A stretch of DNA of 22,584 bases from an uncultured Clostridia bacterium (GTDB lineage Bacteria; Bacillota; Clostridia; TANB77; CAG-508). The stretch lies in contig CAQRYF010000024.1 of assembly GCA_948875265.1 (NCBI GenBank), forward strand, positions 1-22,584, in the 5' to 3' direction. Positions 1-6,750 of the stretch are shown here, piece after piece. The notes below the pieces were generated by a model that saw nothing but the letters and a program-made list of their open reading frames with translations, was not told the origin of the DNA and did no database searches. The position numbers and the translations under genes were made by a program. Positions within the stretch are counted from its first letter, which is position 1. Every line of letters starts with the position of its first letter.

Positions 1-101
1 TGAACTTTTCATCAGATATTCTCTTAGGGTGATTTTATCATAAGTTAATCACATATATTTAGATCTCTACTTGACATATACAAACAATTGTTTTAAAATA
101 T
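1..101. other. Left-edge non-coding stretch with promoter
   Basis: No gene is visible in the first hundred bases. The only supported signal is the sigma-A-type promoter at 71-99, listed separately. A preceding gene, if any, ends before the window. Confidence 0.5.
71..99 (+). promoter_or_regulatory. Sigma-A promoter of the KilA-N gene
   Basis: A perfect -35 box TTGACA (71-76) is followed after 17 bases by TAAAAT (94-99). Transcription should start near 106. This places the in-frame ATG at 102 upstream of the transcript, so that ATG is unlikely to be the start codon of the gene. Confidence 0.7.
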
Positions 102-134
102 ATGCAAAGTTTACAGAGATTGGAAGTGATATTT

Positions 135-1007
135 ATTAAGAAACAACTTATAAAAACACAAATGAACGTAAAAGATAATTTAGTAAATGTTATGAGAGTT
201 GGAGATATAGATTATATTTCATTAACTGATTTAGCAAGATATAAAAATCCATTGACTCCTGGAGATGTTATTATAAAATGGATGAGTAATAAAAGTTCTT
301 TTGACTTTTATTGCTTATGGGAAGAGCTTTCAAATCCTAATTTTAAACTAGCGGAATCCCGCGAGTTTAAAAATGACTCTGCTACTCAATCATTTACAAT
401 GAGTCCATCTAGATGGATTAAAGAAACAAATGCAATTGGTTTTATCTCAAAAAGAGGAAAATATGATGGTGGTACTTTTGCACATCCAGATATAGCTCTC
501 GAATTTGCTTCTTGGATAGACTCAGCATTTAAATTACATTTAATAAAAGAATTTGAAAGATTGAAACAAAATGAGAGCTATCAAAACAAAATTGATTGGT
601 CAGTTAGACGAGAACTTGCAAAAACAAATTATAGAATACATACTGATAGCATAAAAGCAAATCTTGTTCCTACATTAACCGAAAAACAAAAACTATATGT
701 ATATGCTAATGAAGCAGATATTTTAAATGTTGCATTATTTGGTATGACTGCAAAAGAATGGAAAGACAATAATCCTACTTTAGATGGAAATATGCGAGAT
801 TATGCAAATATTCTTCAGTTAGTGATTTTGGTAAATCTTGAGAATCTAAATGCTCAAATGATAAAAGATGGTTTGGGACAAAAGGATAGATTAGAAAAAT
901 TAAATGCCATTGCTAAAGAACAATATGTTATTTTACATGATAGCAATAGTATTGAAAAAATTGAGATGTTTGACAATAAGGGGAATTTTAAGAAATTATC
1001 ACGATAA
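135..1007 (+). CDS. KilA-N domain protein
   Basis: The protein has a KilA-N type DNA-binding domain in its N-terminal half, with VMRVGDIDYISLTDLARYKN near the start, then WIKETNAIGFISKRGKYDGG and FAHPDIALEFASWIDSAFKLHL. These are the family's usual blocks. The C-terminal ~150 residues are helical and of unknown role. KilA-N proteins are typical of phages and mobile DNA; the target here is unknown. Start choice: the frame is open from ATG 102, but the promoter at 71-99 would start transcription near 106. The only good ribosome site is GGAAG at 122-126, which is 8 nt before an ATT codon at 135, giving a protein beginning KKQLIKTQMNV. ATG 162 is the conservative alternative but has no Shine-Dalgarno sequence. 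The gene ends at a hairpin shared with the convergent MFS gene. The KilA-N call is secure; the start is not. Confidence 0.82.
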   Translation: MKKQLIKTQMNVKDNLVNVMRVGDIDYISLTDLARYKNPLTPGDVIIKWMSNKSSFDFYCLWEELSNPNFKLAESREFKNDSATQSFTMSPSRWIKETNAIGFISKRGKYDGGTFAHPDIALEFASWIDSAFKLHLIKEFERLKQNESYQNKIDWSVRRELAKTNYRIHTDSIKANLVPTLTEKQKLYVYANEADILNVALFGMTAKEWKDNNPTLDGNMRDYANILQLVILVNLENLNAQMIKDGLGQKDRLEKLNAIAKEQYVILHDSNSIEKIEMFDNKGNFKKLSR

Positions 1008-1014
1008 AGCTACA

Positions 1015-1050
1015 TAGAGCAGAGTATAAATAAATCTCTGCTCTAATAAT
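1015..1050. terminator. Bidirectional terminator between convergent genes
   Basis: A perfect 10-bp inverted repeat, TAGAGCAGAG (1015-1024) and CTCTGCTCTA (1036-1045), surrounds an 11-nt AT loop and is followed by an AT-rich tail. It lies between the KilA-N stop and the MFS stop on the other strand, so it can serve both. Confidence 0.75.
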
Positions 1051-1051
1051 T

Positions 1052-2275
1052 TTATAAAGTATTTTTTGTTTCTTTGCATTTTAATTTATAATATATAAAT
1101 AAGATTATATAACTAAATATTGCAATTGCAAAGGTAACTTTTATTGCATTACTGCTTTCTTTAAAAACTGTATATGAAAGCAATGGAAGTATCATAGTCA
1201 CTATTCCCTCAATAAATCTTTCAAACGTTACATAAGAAGTTTGTAGTTTGTCCTTTGCATTTTCGTATATTGCTATATGGTCGTACATTTCATAAGAAGC
1301 ATTGCCAAATCCCATAAGAATATATATTATAGGTAATAAATACAATAGTTGCTTATTATTAAAAAATAATAATATTGTAAATACAATGATAAATATTATA
1401 CACATAGGCAATATGATTTTTGACCAATTTCTATTTTTAGATTTATTTCCCCAATATTTACTTGAAAAAGCCTCTGATAGATTAACTAATATATTTAGTA
1501 TACTGTAATATAGATAACCAACATTTGGGTATCTTAACAAGAAAACATTCAGATACATTGTTCCAATCCCATAAGCAAATCTATTCAATCCTCCTGTTAT
1601 AAGTACATTTCTAAATTTCTTGTCCTTTGCTGGTATAATTAAATTATCTTTTACACTAATTTTTTCTTGGATTACATCTGGTTTATATGTTTTTATTCTT
1701 ATTGTAATATCTATAAATGCAATGATAAATACTATTGTAAATAATATCATAAATCCATATAATTCATATCCAGATGCTGTAAATCTGTCAAGAATAACTC
1801 CCATAATTAAACTAAATGCCAATACCACGGTGTTTTTTAAAAAATTTCTTTTTGCAGCAAATTTAGGTCTATCTTCTTTCTTTATTAAAGTCATTCTCCA
1901 ATTAACAAAAGTTATATATCCCATTTCTCCAGTAATTGCATAAATTGTTGCTAATATAAAAAACAATATAGTCCTAATACTTATATCACTTGATAAAAAA
2001 GGTATAAGTGCCATGGAAACAGAAGAAATTCTGTATATTGAATAATTAGTTAATACCACCTTTTTAGATTGTCCAATTCTAGAAAATAATGGTGCAGCAA
2101 AAACTTGAATTATATTAGTCATTGTATCTAAAACTGCATATATTCCTATTGCTAAATCTGATAATCCTAAATATATAGCAAATGCAGAAATAAAAGAAGT
2201 ACTTGCTATTCTATTGTTAGCAGTATCTAATGTTGAAGAAATTAAATATTTTTTATATTCTTTTTTATAATTCAT
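1052..2275 (-). CDS. MFS-type membrane transporter
   Basis: This 407-aa protein is almost entirely hydrophobic segments of transmembrane length, consistent with a 12-helix major facilitator. The region after the second or third helix, around residues 65-75 (SRIGQSKKVV), fits the loop position of the MFS signature, and a charged central loop (KTYKPDVIQEKISVKD) separates the two halves. The substrate cannot be told from sequence; drug or small-molecule efflux is a guess. The start is ATG at 2275 with AGGTGG just upstream. That ribosome site overlaps the stop codon of a 19-codon ORF, so the two are likely translationally linked. The promoter is at 2360-2388, and the gene ends at the shared hairpin at 1015-1050. 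A second, divergent MFS gene lies at 6751. Confidence 0.8.
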   Translation of the reverse strand: MNYKKEYKKYLISSTLDTANNRIASTSFISAFAIYLGLSDLAIGIYAVLDTMTNIIQVFAAPLFSRIGQSKKVVLTNYSIYRISSVSMALIPFLSSDISIRTILFFILATIYAITGEMGYITFVNWRMTLIKKEDRPKFAAKRNFLKNTVVLAFSLIMGVILDRFTASGYELYGFMILFTIVFIIAFIDITIRIKTYKPDVIQEKISVKDNLIIPAKDKKFRNVLITGGLNRFAYGIGTMYLNVFLLRYPNVGYLYYSILNILVNLSEAFSSKYWGNKSKNRNWSKIILPMCIIFIIVFTILLFFNNKQLLYLLPIIYILMGFGNASYEMYDHIAIYENAKDKLQTSYVTFERFIEGIVTMILPLLSYTVFKESSNAIKVTFAIAIFSYIILFIYYKLKCKETKNTL

Positions 2276-2283
2276 CTTACCAC

Positions 2284-2343
2284 CTATAATACAATATCAT
2301 TTACAACTTTAATATTATCTAAATTTATATTTTCTATTTTCAT
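2284..2343 (-). CDS. 19-codon leader ORF upstream of the MFS gene
   Basis: A short ORF encodes MKIENINLDNIKVVNDIVL. It has a clear GAGGTG ribosome site 4 nt before its ATG and begins about 10 nt after the predicted transcription start. Its TAG stop overlaps the AGGTGG ribosome site of the MFS gene, as expected for a leader peptide or translational coupler. The peptide resembles nothing I know. It could equally be a chance ORF, but the ribosome site and the tight junction favour translation. Confidence 0.5.
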   Translation of the reverse strand: MKIENINLDNIKVVNDIVL

Positions 2344-2359
2344 GCTTCACCTCATTGGA

Positions 2360-2388
2360 ATTATAACAATAAATTCGATATTTTTCAA
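2360..2388 (-). promoter_or_regulatory. Sigma-A promoter of leader ORF and MFS gene
   Basis: On the minus strand a -35 TTGAAA (2388-2383) is followed after 17 bases by a consensus -10 TATAAT (2365-2360). The start would be near 2353, giving a very short 5' leader before the 19-codon ORF. Confidence 0.75.
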
Positions 2389-2576
2389 CAAAAATTCTTT
2401 TATTTTGTTGACTTTCGCCTAAAATGGAGATACATTATGTGTATCATCTAAAATGGTAACTGAAATAGAAAAATATCAGCTTAAATATTAAAATAAGCTT
2501 TTTTATGGGGAGAATTATTTAGTGTACTTAACTAAATCGTTCTCCCTTTGCTCATTTTGGCAATATAAAGTAAATA
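2389..2576. other. Intergenic stretch with hairpins and repeats
   Basis: No gene is evident here. The stretch holds two copies of CTAAAATGG (about 2419 and 2448) flanking the palindrome GATACA-TTATG-TGTATC. It also holds AGCTTA/TAAGCT followed by a T run (2478-2504), which is a terminator-like hairpin on the plus strand. A 16-bp imperfect hairpin lies at 2508-2546 (GGGAGAA...TTCTCCC, one wobble and one mismatch). The mixture looks like remnants of a mobile element end, but no transposase is present and the origin is inference. Confidence 0.4.
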
Positions 2577-2607
2577 TGTCCCATTGAGAAACGTCCCCAA
2601 AAGGACA
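2577..2607 (-). repeat. 31-nt repeat, copy 1 (REP-like)
   Basis: Read on the minus strand, this begins TGTCCTTTTGGGGACGTTTC and ends GGGACA. It matches the two copies inside the spoIIIA operon (18277-18307 and 18581-18611) at all but a few positions. Ends and core can pair (TGTCC with GGGACA). It lies just downstream of the DUF1836 gene, in that gene's direction. Confidence 0.85.
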
Positions 2608-2629
2608 CCCAAAAGGATACAAAGGAACA

Positions 2630-3145
2630 TTAGTTTTTTAAATATATTTTTTGTACATATAATTTATTTGCAAAGGATTGAACAACGTTTCTTAAGATAT
2701 ATTGTTCTTGAGAAAGTCTGTCGTTTTTTATATAACTATCACCACTAAAGGTCATTTTAATTGCTTTTTCTAATTCTGCACAAAATCTGTTATATGCTTG
2801 ATCAATGGGAGAAGTGTCTAGTCCCAGAGTTATTAGTTTCTTTATTTCTTCCATGCTATAGATTTGTTTTAGAATAAAAATCACAAATAAGTATGCAATA
2901 TGTTCTTTGTTATATTTTTTGTTGATAGGAGGATTAATAACACCATGTTTTACATAGTTATTAATCATAGTTTTTGTTATAATTTTATCTTCTTTTTCAT
3001 TATCATTTTTTATATAATTAGATAAGGAGTTTTCTAATAAAGAAACAACTTGGTCAATGTATAAATCAATATTAGGAATTTCTTCCCATCTTGGAATGTG
3101 AAGATTTTTAATTTCTTCTTTTTTATTAATTGCTGTATTACTCAC
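2630..3145 (-). CDS. DUF1836 family putative regulator
   Basis: The 171-aa protein has the DUF1836 hallmarks: IPRWEEIPNIDLYIDQVV near residues 17-34 and ITKTMINNYVKHGVINPP near 55-72, then a helical C-terminal half (HIAYLFVIFILKQIYSMEEI). The ITKTMINNYVKHG segment resembles the winged-helix recognition region of MerR-like proteins, so a DNA-binding role is likely but unproven. The start is GTG at 3145, chosen because GAGGTG lies 5 nt upstream. It is divergent from the acyl-CoA synthetase, and their -35 boxes lie only a few bases apart. A palindrome at 3223-3243 sits at the start of the synthetase transcript; control of that gene by this protein is a reasonable inference. Confidence 0.82.
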   Translation of the reverse strand: MSNTAINKKEEIKNLHIPRWEEIPNIDLYIDQVVSLLENSLSNYIKNDNEKEDKIITKTMINNYVKHGVINPPINKKYNKEHIAYLFVIFILKQIYSMEEIKKLITLGLDTSPIDQAYNRFCAELEKAIKMTFSGDSYIKNDRLSQEQYILRNVVQSFANKLYVQKIYLKN

Positions 3146-3164
3146 AAAATCACCTCATATAAAG

Positions 3165-3193
3165 ATGATAACATTTTTAGAAGGGTTAGTCAA
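3165..3193 (-). promoter_or_regulatory. Promoter of the DUF1836 gene
   Basis: On the minus strand, TTGACT (3193-3188) and TATCAT (3170-3165) are 17 bases apart, upstream of the GAGGTG ribosome site and GTG start. Confidence 0.6.
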
Positions 3194-3197
3194 CTAC

Positions 3198-3226
3198 TTG
3201 ACATGTTATTTATTATATGATAATCT
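3198..3226 (+). promoter_or_regulatory. Promoter of the acyl-CoA synthetase gene
   Basis: A perfect -35 TTGACA is at 3198-3203. The -10 is less clear: TAATCT (3221-3226) at 17-base spacing or GATAAT (3219-3224) at 15. The downstream part overlaps the palindrome at 3223-3243. Confidence 0.55.
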
Positions 3227-3243
3227 AGTATCGAATACTAGAT
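3223..3243. promoter_or_regulatory. Palindromic operator at the synthetase start
   Basis: ATCTAGTAT (3223-3231) and ATACTAGAT (3235-3243) form a perfect 9-bp inverted repeat around CGA. It spans the -10 and likely transcription start and ends a few bases before the ribosome site, the usual position of a repressor operator. The regulator is not identified; the divergent DUF1836 protein is one candidate. Confidence 0.65.
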
Positions 3244-3258
3244 AAGAGGAGAGTTGAT

Positions 3259-4980
3259 ATGGAACAAGAAAAGTACTTTGAAGCAACTGAATTTGAAAAT
3301 ATAAAAGAGATAATTTATAATTCGGCCAAGAAATATGGAGATAATACAGCTTTTGTTATAAAGCATAAAACAGATAAAAATGTAGAATATGAAGATGTAT
3401 CATATAAAAGACTATTAGAAGAGATAAATGCGTTAGGTACAAAATTGTTTGAATTGGGATATAAAGATAAAAGAATAGCAATTGTGGGAAGAAATAGATA
3501 TGAGTGGACTGTTACCCATTTAGCTAATCTTTTAGGTGGAATTGTATCTGTTCCTTTAGATAAAGAATTACAAGTAGATGAATTAGAGAGTTGTTTAATA
3601 AGAAGTAAAGCAGATGTTGTTGTATTTGATGAAAAATATATAGATAATATAGAGGAAATTAAATCAAGAGATAATACAAAATTACAAGAATATATTTGTA
3701 TGAGCCAAATGGAGAATTATAAAGATATAAGAGGATTAATACAAGAAGGTAAAGAATTATTAGAATTAGGAAATAATGAATATATAGATACTAAAATTGA
3801 TTCATATAAAATGAATATATTATTATTTACATCAGGAACTACATCAAAATCAAAATCTGTAATGTTATCACAAAATAATATAGCGTCAAATATATATTCA
3901 ATGCAATTAGTAGAAGGGATATTTGAGACAGATACAAATTTAGCTTTTTTACCATTCCATCATATATTTGGTTCAACGGCATTAATTGTGATGTTAGCTT
4001 GTGGAGTGAAAACAGCATTTCCAGATGGATTAAGATATGTAGCTCAGAATTTAAAAGAATATAAAGTAACTTTATTTGTAGGAGTACCTTTACTTGTAGA
4101 AGCCATATATAAAAAAGTAGAACAAGGGATAAAGAAACAAGGAAAAACTAAAATTGTAAATATAGCAAAAAAAATAAGTAATATTTTACTTAAATTTGGT
4201 ATTGATATAAGAAGAAAATTATTCAAATCAATAATAGATGAACTAGGTGGACATATGAGATTTGTTATCTCAGGAGGAGCGCCATTAGATAAAAGAGTTG
4301 CTAAGGGATTTAATGAGTTAGGAATAGATTTAGTTCAAGGTTATGGATTAACAGAAACATCTCCAGTTATAGCAGCAGAAAATTATAAGAAAGTAAAATA
4401 TGGTTCTATTGGAATTCCTATGGAAAATGTAATAGTTGAATTTGAGAATAAGGATAAAAATGGAATAGGAGAACTTAAAGTAAAAGGTCCTAATGTAATG
4501 CTTGGATATTATGAAAATGCAGAAGCTACAAAACAAGTATTAAAAGATGGATGGTTTTATACTGGAGACTTAGGATATATGGATAAACAAGGATATATAT
4601 TTATAACTGGAAGAAAGAAAGATATGATTGTATTAAAAAATGGTAAAAAAGTATTTCCAGAAGAGCTAGAAATATTAATAAATAGGCTAGATGAAGTAGA
4701 AGAGTGTATGGTATTTGGATTACCTGATAATAAAGATAAAAATGACATAAAACTTTCAGTAAAAATAGTTTATAACAAAGAATATGTAAACAAAGAATAT
4801 CCTAATATACAAAAAGAAGAATTAGAAAAAGTTATATGGGAAAAAGTAAAAGAAATAAATAAGACATTTCCACCATATAAATATATTAAAAACATGATTT
4901 TAACAGATAAAGAACTTATAAAAACAACAACAAAGAAAATAAAAAGAAATGAAGAAATGAAAATTATTCAGAAAGTATAG
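3259..4980 (+). CDS. Long-chain acyl-CoA synthetase (AMP-forming)
   Basis: This is an ANL-superfamily ligase that activates a carboxylic acid, probably a fatty acid, with ATP to an acyl-adenylate and then to the acyl-CoA. Visible motifs in order are the ATP-binding loop TSGTTSKSKSVML from residue 191, GYGLTETSP from 361, YTGDLGY at 434-440, the hinge GRKKDMIVLKNGKKVFPEE from 451, and the C-terminal catalytic-lysine region TTTKKIKR around 560. Length (573 aa) fits FadD-like bacterial enzymes. The loop has Ser where the consensus TSGTTGxPKG has Gly, Pro and Gly, but keeps its Lys. The start has AGGAGAG 5 nt upstream. The gene stands alone, with an operator palindrome before it and a terminator at 4987-5027. 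The acyl chain preference cannot be read from sequence. Confidence 0.88.
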   Translation: MEQEKYFEATEFENIKEIIYNSAKKYGDNTAFVIKHKTDKNVEYEDVSYKRLLEEINALGTKLFELGYKDKRIAIVGRNRYEWTVTHLANLLGGIVSVPLDKELQVDELESCLIRSKADVVVFDEKYIDNIEEIKSRDNTKLQEYICMSQMENYKDIRGLIQEGKELLELGNNEYIDTKIDSYKMNILLFTSGTTSKSKSVMLSQNNIASNIYSMQLVEGIFETDTNLAFLPFHHIFGSTALIVMLACGVKTAFPDGLRYVAQNLKEYKVTLFVGVPLLVEAIYKKVEQGIKKQGKTKIVNIAKKISNILLKFGIDIRRKLFKSIIDELGGHMRFVISGGAPLDKRVAKGFNELGIDLVQGYGLTETSPVIAAENYKKVKYGSIGIPMENVIVEFENKDKNGIGELKVKGPNVMLGYYENAEATKQVLKDGWFYTGDLGYMDKQGYIFITGRKKDMIVLKNGKKVFPEELEILINRLDEVEECMVFGLPDNKDKNDIKLSVKIVYNKEYVNKEYPNIQKEELEKVIWEKVKEINKTFPPYKYIKNMILTDKELIKTTTKKIKRNEEMKIIQKV

Positions 4981-4986
4981 ATTTAG

Positions 4987-5027
4987 AAGTTGCCAAAGGG
5001 ATAATCCTTTTTGACAACTTTTATTTA
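4987..5027 (+). terminator. Terminator after the acyl-CoA synthetase
   Basis: The outer stem AAGTTG (4987-4992) pairs with CAACTT (5015-5020), and an inner CAAAGG...CCTTTTTG pairs further. The hairpin is followed by TTATTTAT. Confidence 0.7.
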
Positions 5028-5236
5028 TGGATTTGTAGAAGTTTGTAGAAATTTGCGATGAAAAGCCAAAAAATATATAAAAAAGTACTTGAAAATATTA
5101 TAGGAATTTGTTAATATATTTTACAATATTTATTCAAATAAAAAGAGCTCTAATAATTTGTATCAATATTAAATAAGTTTTAATTATTTCAAAAAATTAA
5201 TTCTAGAAAAATCAAAAAACAAAACTAAATAATAAA
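5028..5236. other. Gene-free AT-rich stretch
   Basis: About 200 bases without a credible ORF, between the synthetase terminator and the promoter of the next gene. It contains a short direct repeat (TTTGTAGAAGTTTGTAGAAA near 5032-5051). I see nothing else with a recognisable function. Confidence 0.5.
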
Positions 5237-5279
5237 TTTTACCAAATTGGTTGAATTTATAGTTCCTTTTTGGTAAAAT
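5237..5279 (+). promoter_or_regulatory. Promoter inside a perfect inverted repeat
   Basis: TTTTACCAAA (5237-5246) and TTTGGTAAAA (5269-5278) form a perfect 10-bp inverted repeat. Between and within the arms lie -35 TTGAAT (5251-5256) and -10 TAAAAT (5274-5279), 17 bases apart. The right arm thus covers the -10, suggesting an operator. It precedes GAAAGGAAGG and the start of the Rpn-like gene. Confidence 0.6.
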
Positions 5280-5295
5280 AGAAAGGAAGGTATTA

Positions 5296-6183
5296 ATGAC
5301 AAATGTAACAACTAAAAATATAGAAAGATTACCATTAACTAATGATTATGTTTTTAAAAGAATATTTGCACAAGAGGGAAATGAAAGTATACTAAAGGAC
5401 TTTCTAGAAGCAATACTAGAAATAAAAATAGAAAAAATAGAGGTACAAAATCCAGAACTACCAAAAACTGATATTAATGAAAAATTAGGTGTTTTAGATA
5501 TTAAAGTACAAATAAATAAAAATACTATTGTAGATGTAGAAATGCAAATGGAAAATGAGTATAATATGGATGTAAGAAGTACAACATATATGGGGAAAAT
5601 GATAGCAAACCAATTACAAAAAGGAGAAAATTATTCAAATTTAAAGAAATCAATTGTGATTAATATATTAAACTTTAATTATTATAAAAGAAATAGTTAT
5701 CATAATATTGCAAGAATGAAATTTGAAAAAACAAGCAAGGAATCATATGTAGATATGGGATATAAAACAGAAGAAGAAATAGCAACTAAATACATAGAAA
5801 TGCATTTTATAGAATTAAAAAAGTTCAAAAAGAAAAATCCAGATACAAAAGCTAGAATAAACCAATGGCTATGGTTACTAGCGGGAGGGGAGGAAAAGAT
5901 AGAAATGGCTGAAAAAGAGAATAAAGAAGTAAAAAAAGCAGTAGAAATATTAGATGAAATGAGTATCAATAAAGAAGAACGAGAAAGATATGAAGCCATA
6001 CTAAAAGCAGAATTTAATCAAAAAGTGAGCATGTATAATATAGAATTAAAAGGGAAAAAGGAAGGAGAAAAAAATAAAGGGATAGAAGTTGCTAAAAAGT
6101 TATTAAATAGAAAGGTTCCAATAGATGAAATAGTAGAAATAACAGGTTTGAACAAGGATGAAATAGAAGAATTAAAGAAATAG
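5296..6183 (+). CDS. Rpn/PDDEXK_2 family nuclease-like protein
   Basis: The N-terminal block LPLTNDYVFKRIFAQEGNES is characteristic of the Rpn/PD-(D/E)XK transposase-like family (PDDEXK_2). It is followed by the nuclease core GVLDIKVQ with Asp68 and VDVEMQ with Glu82-x-Gln84, the expected D...ExQ metal-binding residues. The C-terminal third (residues ~200-295) is charged and helical, ending in EVAKKLLNRKVPIDEIVEITG, a small helix-turn-helix-like tail common in the family. Length (295 aa) is normal and the gene looks intact. Family members are DNA endonucleases linked to recombination or, in some reports, to phage defence. Several intact copies per genome are usual, so other copies elsewhere are expected. 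Confidence 0.85.
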   Translation: MTNVTTKNIERLPLTNDYVFKRIFAQEGNESILKDFLEAILEIKIEKIEVQNPELPKTDINEKLGVLDIKVQINKNTIVDVEMQMENEYNMDVRSTTYMGKMIANQLQKGENYSNLKKSIVINILNFNYYKRNSYHNIARMKFEKTSKESYVDMGYKTEEEIATKYIEMHFIELKKFKKKNPDTKARINQWLWLLAGGEEKIEMAEKENKEVKKAVEILDEMSINKEERERYEAILKAEFNQKVSMYNIELKGKKEGEKNKGIEVAKKLLNRKVPIDEIVEITGLNKDEIEELKK

Positions 6184-6219
6184 ACTAAATAGAATTTTTT
6201 AATTAAGTAGTAATATAAC

Positions 6220-6257
6220 AAAAAGGTATCCCTTTTATTATAAGGGATGCCCTTTTT
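6220..6257. terminator. Bidirectional terminator
   Basis: AAAAAGGTATCCCTT (6220-6234) pairs with AAGGGATGCCCTTTTT (6242-6257) over about 14 bp, with A runs and T runs at the two ends. It serves both the Rpn-like gene and the convergent DUF1064 gene, whose stop codon overlaps its right end. Confidence 0.82.
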
Positions 6258-6606
6258 AAATTTCAGTTATTTTCAAATTGAATTTATCTTCAAAAACCTT
6301 TTTCTTAGCAATATATTCTTTTGTTTTAACACCTTTTACATCAATAATTTCAGTTGAATTGTCTTTATGAAAAACAATGAAATCAGCCTTATATTTTAGT
6401 TTTGGTGCTAAGATAAAAGTAGGTTGTAAACAAAAACCATTAATTTCTTTTCCTTGTAATCTTAATTTTAGTTCACAATAATAATCAGCTTCTTTTTGAC
6501 TATCAAAAGTATGACCATCAATTGAAACTTTGTTAGCTCTATATTTACTTTTTCTTTTATTTCCATTTGTAAAGTTTTTATAATCATCAATTGTCCAATG
6601 TTCCAT
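6256..6606 (-). CDS. DUF1064 phage-type nuclease-like protein
   Basis: The 116-aa protein has the DUF1064 pattern: KYRANKVSIDGHTFDSQKEA (22-41), a Gln-Pro-x-Phe strand (QPTFIL), YKADFIVF with Asp75, and TEIIDVKG with Asp89-Val-Lys91. The E...D...DxK layout is that of a small PD-(D/E)XK nuclease, and the family is found mostly in phages and prophages, where a resolvase-like role is often proposed. The frame is open further upstream to 6735. The start was placed at ATG 6606 because AGAGGTG lies 7 nt before it and the upstream extension is hydrophobic and unlike the family. No other phage genes are adjacent, so this is an isolated cargo gene or relic. Confidence 0.82.
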   Translation of the reverse strand: MEHWTIDDYKNFTNGNKRKSKYRANKVSIDGHTFDSQKEADYYCELKLRLQGKEINGFCLQPTFILAPKLKYKADFIVFHKDNSTEIIDVKGVKTKEYIAKKKVFEDKFNLKITEI

Positions 6607-6750
6607 TAAAATGCACCTCTTGCTTAAATTTATAAAGATATTATACAGAAAAAAAAATAAAAGTGCAACTTTTAAATAAAAACTATGATTTTCCTTTAAA
6701 ATATGATAAGATAAGACATAATATGAAAAATACATATAAGGAGAGAAAAA

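Noticed and set aside
2400..2470. Insertion-sequence end (IS21-like) from the repeated CTAAAATGG and palindrome
   Set aside because: Suggestive only: no transposase, no matching opposite end and no target duplication could be identified.
3217..3243. CRISPR or other array
   Set aside because: No regularly spaced direct repeats were found anywhere in the window; this is a single palindrome.
6607..6735. N-terminal extension of the DUF1064 gene
   Set aside because: The extension is hydrophobic and unlike the family; AGAGGTG directs initiation to ATG 6606.
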